Shown here one piece after another: positions 59,480 through 64,000 of a stretch of DNA of 64,000 bases. The stretch's first letter is position 1; the number at the start of each line of letters is the position of its first letter. The position numbers were made by a program, and so were the translations under genes. The stretch comes from Sordaria brevicollis (taxonomy: Eukaryota > Ascomycota > Sordariomycetes > Sordariales > Sordariaceae), in NCBI GenBank assembly GCA_033439795.1, contig JAUTDP010000005.1, positions 2,261,001 to 2,325,000 on the forward strand. The letters run 5' to 3'. The notes under the pieces were generated by a model. It did not search any database and was not told where the DNA came from. It saw only the letters and a list, made by a program, of their open reading frames with translations.

Positions 59480-61278
59480 ATGCCTCCTCCGCCCATCAAC
59501 AGGTTCCCGAGCGGACCTTCGCCCTACCATCAACAGTTTCCTACACATGGCCAACACACGGCAAGCCATCCTCCGCAGCTGGCAGGAAACCCCGCCTATC
59601 TTAACCAAAACGCGCAGGTGAACCCCTTTTCGGCAAACAGCAACCTATTAGGCCTGGGCGGGGGGCTTAATGCTGGTGGTGGCGGCTTCAACGTGGGAGG
59701 AGACTCGGGGCTGGCTAGCCATGCTGCGAGGATGTCGTTCCAGCACGGAGGCCAGTTGCAGCAACAACAGCAGGCTCAACAACACCAGCAGCAGGGTCAG
59801 CAACAGACGGCTCAACACTCACAACACGCCCAGCATGCCCAGCACCAGCAGCACATGCAACACGCGCCACAACAGGGCCACGGCGCCCTGGCCGACCATC
59901 CCACACGATCGCAGCAAAAGAGCCGGATACGAGAGGTGTGGAAGTACAACTTGCACGAGGAGATGGCTATACTGAGAGACTTGGTGGACAAGTACCCGTA
60001 TATTGCTATGGTGGGACCGCCTGCCGTTACCCCTTTTCCTTTGTGAGAGACAAGGTTGGACATTGGAGATGGCTAACGTGGATGATGGGCTTCTTTTAGG
60101 ACACCGAGTTTCCCGGCGTTGTATCAAGACCGATGGGTGGTTTCAGGGGAAAGAGCGACTACCACTACCAATGTCTTAGGACCAACGTCGACATGTTGAA
60201 GGTCATCCAGATCGGCATCGCACTCTTTAACGAAGATGGCGAGCAACCTCCTGCACGACCAAACTCGACCGATTCTATGGACATCGCGGGGAAAAGGGCA
60301 GCCAACCAACAGGGACCGTTTCCCTTCGCGTGGCAGTTCAACTTTAAATTCTCTCTTAAGGAGGACATGTTCAACCAAACCTCGATCGAATCTCTGCAGC
60401 AAGCCGGTATCGACTTTAGCTTACTAGAGCGGGACGGCATCGACCCCAAGGAATTCGCCGCGCTACTTATCCCATCCGGCTTGGTATGCTTTGACGAAGT
60501 ACGCTGGATCAGTTTCCATGGCGGTTACGACTTTGGATACCTTACAAAGCTTCTAATCTGTGCTCAGCTTCCTAACGACGAAGTTGAGTTTGATCAGATC
60601 ATGAAGCTTTACTTTCCATCAACATATGATGTCAAGCACCTCATGAAACACGCTATTAAGCAGTATAACAGCGGTGCGCTCGCGCCCAATGATCCGGGCG
60701 CGGCCGAAATTCTGCAAAAGTTTGAGCAGAAATCTGGCCTGGAACATATCGCCGACACTCTCAAGGTCAAGCGCGTGGGGAGTGCACATCAGGCAGGCAG
60801 CGACAGCCTCATCACCGGCAAGGTCTTCTTCGAGCTACGGAAGCGCATCTTTAATGGAGATATCGGTGGCGAGCACGTTGGTAAGGTCTGGGGTCTTGGC
60901 ATCCCCGATTTCTCGGTTGTCGCCAGCCTCCCCAGTCTTAACACGACTGCGGCGACTGCCAGCAATAACAATAACAATGCCAACGCCGAGAGCTCAACAA
61001 CCGGGCAGCAGCAGAACGGGGCGCAGAACGGAACCCCCAGCACGCCTAATGGTGCTTCGGTGAACCTTGCCGGTGCCCTTGCGGCTGCCGGTGCCAACGC
61101 AGCTCAAGCGGCCCAAGCCGCTCAAGCTGCCGCTGCTGCCTCGAACAACACTAATGGGGGTGCGGCTGCGGCGCTGGGCAATCTCGGACCCATGACCCCC
61201 GGCGGTGGAGGTGGCGTGTTTGGTCAGTTCGCGTTCGGTAGCTCGAACAACAACAATAGCAGCGCCAACCGAGGCTAG
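59480..61278 (+). CDS. caf1: CCR4-NOT complex deadenylase subunit Caf1/Pop2 (CNOT7/8-type)
   Basis: Exons 59480-60010 and 60100-61278 encode 569 residues to TAG 61276-61278. Caf1 is a DEDD-type 3'-5' exonuclease that shortens mRNA poly(A) tails. The four catalytic acids are visible: D and E in DTEFPG, D in HGGYDFGYL and D in QAGSDSLITG. The first 130 residues are Gln/His-rich and the last about 110 are Asn/Ala/Gly-rich low complexity, both additions relative to the compact animal proteins. The 89-nt intron (weak GTGGGA donor, GCTAAC branch, TTTTAG acceptor) lies exactly before the first catalytic Asp, so retention would truncate the protein before its active site. The frame reopens after the TAG for 147 codons. 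Confidence 0.94.
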
Positions 61279-61722
61279 AAACATCATTCGGCGGACACTT
61301 ATATGGCGGCGGTGGTCGGAAATACGGGTTTGCAGAAGAAGAAGGGTAGGAAGGCACGGGCTAAGGCAGCAAGGACAGACTCTGAGGCAGTAAATTCAAC
61401 TCCCGATAATTCTTTTTCCTATTTTCCTCCCACTGGACCGGCCGCTCATTATCCTCGGTATTTGGTGCCTTATCCTGGTGTTGCGACTTATCCTTCTCAT
61501 GCTGCGCCATCGGTGTATTACCCGCCTCATCAGTCTGCGATCGTTGGTCCTCGTCCTGCGATTCGTCCTTATGGCGCTTCACCAGCGGCTTATCATTTAC
61601 CTCGTCCTCCACCACCACCACCTCTTCCAGGCCATCCAGCGGGGACCGAGTCTACGAAGAACAAACAAAAGTGGCGGATGAAGCAACTTCAGCCCCCCTT
61701 CGTCGATTTCTTGGGTGATTAG
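61279..61722 (+). other. In-frame 147-codon extension downstream of the caf1 TAG stop
   Basis: From the codon after TAG 61276-61278 the same frame is open to TAG 61720-61722. The encoded segment begins with a short basic stretch (KKKGRKARAKAAR), then is Pro/Tyr-rich (YFPPTGPAAHYPRY, PYPGVATYP) with a run of six prolines, and ends KQKWRMKQLQPPFVDFLGD. The composition is clearly protein-like. There is an in-frame ATG eight codons after the stop, so a separate small downstream ORF is also possible. Recoding of UAG would give a 717-residue Caf1. Confidence 0.5.
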
Positions 61723-62993
61723 TTTCTATGCGGTCGGTGGTTTGTCTATATGAAGTGGTCGGGGTTATGTAGCATGTGTGTATATGTGTGTGTAGGTTCG
61801 TGAATGTGTGTGTGAGATAGATGAGATGGGATAGGATGAGATGTGTGATATAAGCATGGGTTAAAGGAGTTGGTATCTTGATTGTTATGTTGCTGGCTTG
61901 GTTGTCGTTATATTCTGTTCCCCTTACATTTTTTTGCGCTTAAACTTTCTTTTGGGTCCTCTCTATAAGGTTTCCTGTTTCGTGTTGCTTTTAAATGTCA
62001 TGGAGTGCGCGTGCTCTACTCTGGCTCATTCAAGGGCAAAACTACACACCGTTTAGTCAGACGCATGGCAAATGAACACGGAACCAACCAACTGACGAGA
62101 TAATAAGCTGGACAAAGAGCAGGGAAGGGAAAGGCTCAAAATACGACAGGCGGGACTTGTCTACCAACTACGACTGATACCAGCACATCAGCACCTCTAC
62201 TCCTACCTATTCACATCACAACACTACACCACACGAAACGCAACTACCCAGCGAAAAGCCAGCCACGCCGTGGTGTTCGGTTTGGATTTAGTCTTTTCTT
62301 TTCACTTTTTGGTTGTATACTAGTCCCATTAGCGATTGACATCATAGTCGTGAGGTTTCAACTTTTCATATTTTGTCCTTGTATTCCGGCGAAAAAAAAT
62401 AGAGTGAGAGATTAAGAGGAGAGCTGAAAGTAAAAGTGGGTGGGCGTTTTTGATTATTCCGTAACGTTTTACGCGAATATTTATCATGTTTTCGATTTCA
62501 AGTGAAAAGAGGTGCGTGGGCCTTTTTAACTCGCTGTTTGTTGTGCCACTGACGTTTTGACTTCACATGCACTGCTTGCTACTAGAAGTCGAAGTTTCGC
62601 GCGCTGAATTCAGATGCTGTATGTCATTAAGCCTCTTTGACTTTCTTATGGTGAATGGCAAAGCTGCTTGAGTGTCTGTCTCCTGTGTCTGTACTGTATG
62701 CCGTATAATGCTAGGGCCCATGTTCCGATCTTCCCATCCATAACCTATTCCCAAACCCTTCTTCTTCGCTGTGTGTCTCTGTCCGGGAAAGTCATCCGGA
62801 CTGGAACCGGATTATAACAAGAATGTCCTCACTTTCTGTCCCGTCCCACTGAGTTAATAATGATAAGACTCCCCATAACACCCATAAACCTGTAACCGTT
62901 AGTTACCCCATACCGATGCCGAATCGTACGCCTTCCCCAATTCCCAATGAATTAAAATAAAAGTGACAAATTCTTTGAAACCGCACTGCAGTC
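61723..62993. other. Convergent intergenic region
   Basis: This holds the 3' flanks of caf1 (+) and fyv10 (-). It contains GT-rich low complexity near 61775-61860 and no recognisable gene. Confidence 0.5.
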
Positions 62994-64000
62994 TCAAGCA
63001 AAGACCTTCTTCAAAGACGCCCGTGAGTATATCTCACCCGTCACCAGATCCTTGACCTTGTCATCCGCCAGACCGGCCTTGGCCGCATACTCATCCAATT
63101 TCGCCTGGCCGTACACGCGTCCGTTCGGCAAAAGCAGCAGGTCGTTATCCAGATGGCTCTTGCTATGGTGCGCATAGGGGACGTTCTTGGCCAGCTCGTT
63201 CAGCTCGATCGAGCAGATGGGGCACACGCTTGTCGTCATGCTCGTCTGGCTGTGGCCCGGTTGCGAGGAGGACGTCGTCGTTTGCGTGCCGTGGCAGGCG
63301 GGCGTTTTGAGAGCTGATAGACCGGATGACAGAGCCGTGTGTAGTAAGGGAAAGGTGGGAAGACCAAGGAGCTCGTTATGCGCGTCGACGAAGGCTCGGG
63401 CTAGCTTGTCCCATCGGTCGGCACTGTACCAGGCGGCATATTTAGGTGGCAGGTCTTTGTCGGTCGGTCTGTGGGCGAGTAAAGCAGCCATCTCGCGGAC
63501 TGTGAAGGGATATTGCTCTTGGAAGGGGGCAAGCCATTTCTTGGCGTGGGCGATGGCTTCGATGGACTTTTCTGGGGTGTTGAGGCGAAGGAGCTCGACG
63601 TATTCTTGGCAACGGAGGAGGAATTCGAGATTGGACTGTTGAATCAAGAGTTAGTTGATTGCTCTCTGGATATAGGTTTCGTAGGGAGAAGGAATTGAAG
63701 GTGTTGATATTGAGTGTCATCCTACCTGTAACTTTCGAAGCTCCTTCTTGTTGTTGGAGCACCAAACCAACGCCTCGCTGACGCTGCCATTCTGAAGAGA
63801 TTGCTTAATCTTGCTCATTGCTAGAAATGTTTCCACGTCTACCAGGTCGTGCATCTCGCGCTCGTTTGCTAGGGCCTGAGCAGAGGTGTTGTAATTGTGT
63901 CGTAGCATGTAATCGACCAGCAAGCGATCCAAACGTTTCCTAGACCAAGCCTCATATTTGACGTCGTCGACCGAATGCATGTCGGAAAGTTCACGCAGAT
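62994..64000 (-). CDS. fyv10: GID/CTLH ubiquitin ligase subunit Fyv10/Gid9 (MAEA-type), 5' part missing
   Basis: Partial: exon 64000-63726 continues beyond the window, intron 63725-63636 (GTAGGA donor, 90 nt), last exon 63635-62994 with TGA stop. Fyv10/Gid9 is one of the two RING-like subunits of the GID E3 ligase, which degrades gluconeogenic enzymes such as fructose-1,6-bisphosphatase in yeast. The visible part has the LisH-like [23 protein letters not shown] region ([32 protein letters not shown]), and the degenerate RING VCPICS...[11 protein letters not shown]...LPNGRVYG with the family ending ([16 protein letters not shown]). The ATG at 63980 is probably internal, because the frame is open upstream (LRELSD) and the family normally has about 150 further N-terminal residues. 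Confidence 0.93.

Overview
The window is nuclear DNA of a filamentous ascomycete, most likely a Sordariomycete close to Neurospora/Sordaria. Evidence: short introns with GTAAGT/GTACGT/GTATGT-type donors, CTGAC or CTAAC branch points and CAG/TAG acceptors; roughly 50% GC; long CT-rich leaders; long homopeptide tracts; families found in filamentous fungi (CFIm25, YDR124W-like helical-bundle regulator, Ycf1-type ABCC). No species was identified by database search. All exon boundaries below come from reading splice sites and checking that phases add up.

Layout. 1.4-4.1 kb: CFIm25/NUDT21-type cleavage factor (+) and a YjbQ/UPF0047 protein (-), convergent. 6.1-12.4 kb: Ycf1-like vacuolar ABC transporter (+) with seven exons and a 1,065-nt intron. 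12.4-25.6 kb: about 13 kb without a recognisable gene, leading to a YDR124W-like-domain regulator (+, 25.6-27.6 kb). 27.6-34.7 kb: mostly empty, with one tRNA-Arg(ACG) at 32.5 kb. 34.7-35.9 kb: Bmt5-type 25S rRNA m3U methyltransferase (-). 36.3-36.7 kb: a 406-bp miniature LTR retroelement (TRIM/SMART type) with perfect 5-bp target duplications. 39.5-44.2 kb: a large low-complexity, probably nuclear protein (+). 45.3-46.7 kb: SUMO E1 subunit Aos1 (-). 48-49.9 kb: unknown protein with a possible DOC-like jelly roll (+). 51.3-52.3 kb: eIF6/Tif6 (+). 55.5-57.2 kb: coiled-coil protein of unknown role (+). 58.2-58.6 kb: complex I NDUFB3/B12 subunit (-). 59.5-61.7 kb: Caf1/Pop2 deadenylase (+). 63.0 kb to the end: Fyv10/Gid9 (MAEA) subunit of the GID ubiquitin ligase (-), 5' end beyond the window.

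The most striking signal is shared by three unrelated genes: CFIm25, the 39.5-kb nuclear protein and Caf1. Each ends in a TAG, and in each the same reading frame then stays open for 109, 414 and 147 further codons of strongly biased, protein-like sequence. In two of the three the extension has no ATG near its start. This is the pattern expected if TAG is recoded, for example by the sexual-stage A-to-I mRNA editing known in Neurospora and Fusarium (UAG to UGG, Trp). Ribosomal readthrough or alternative splicing are the competing explanations. Apart from this possible theme of RNA-processing and nuclear factors, the genes are ordinary unlinked housekeeping functions with no cluster logic.
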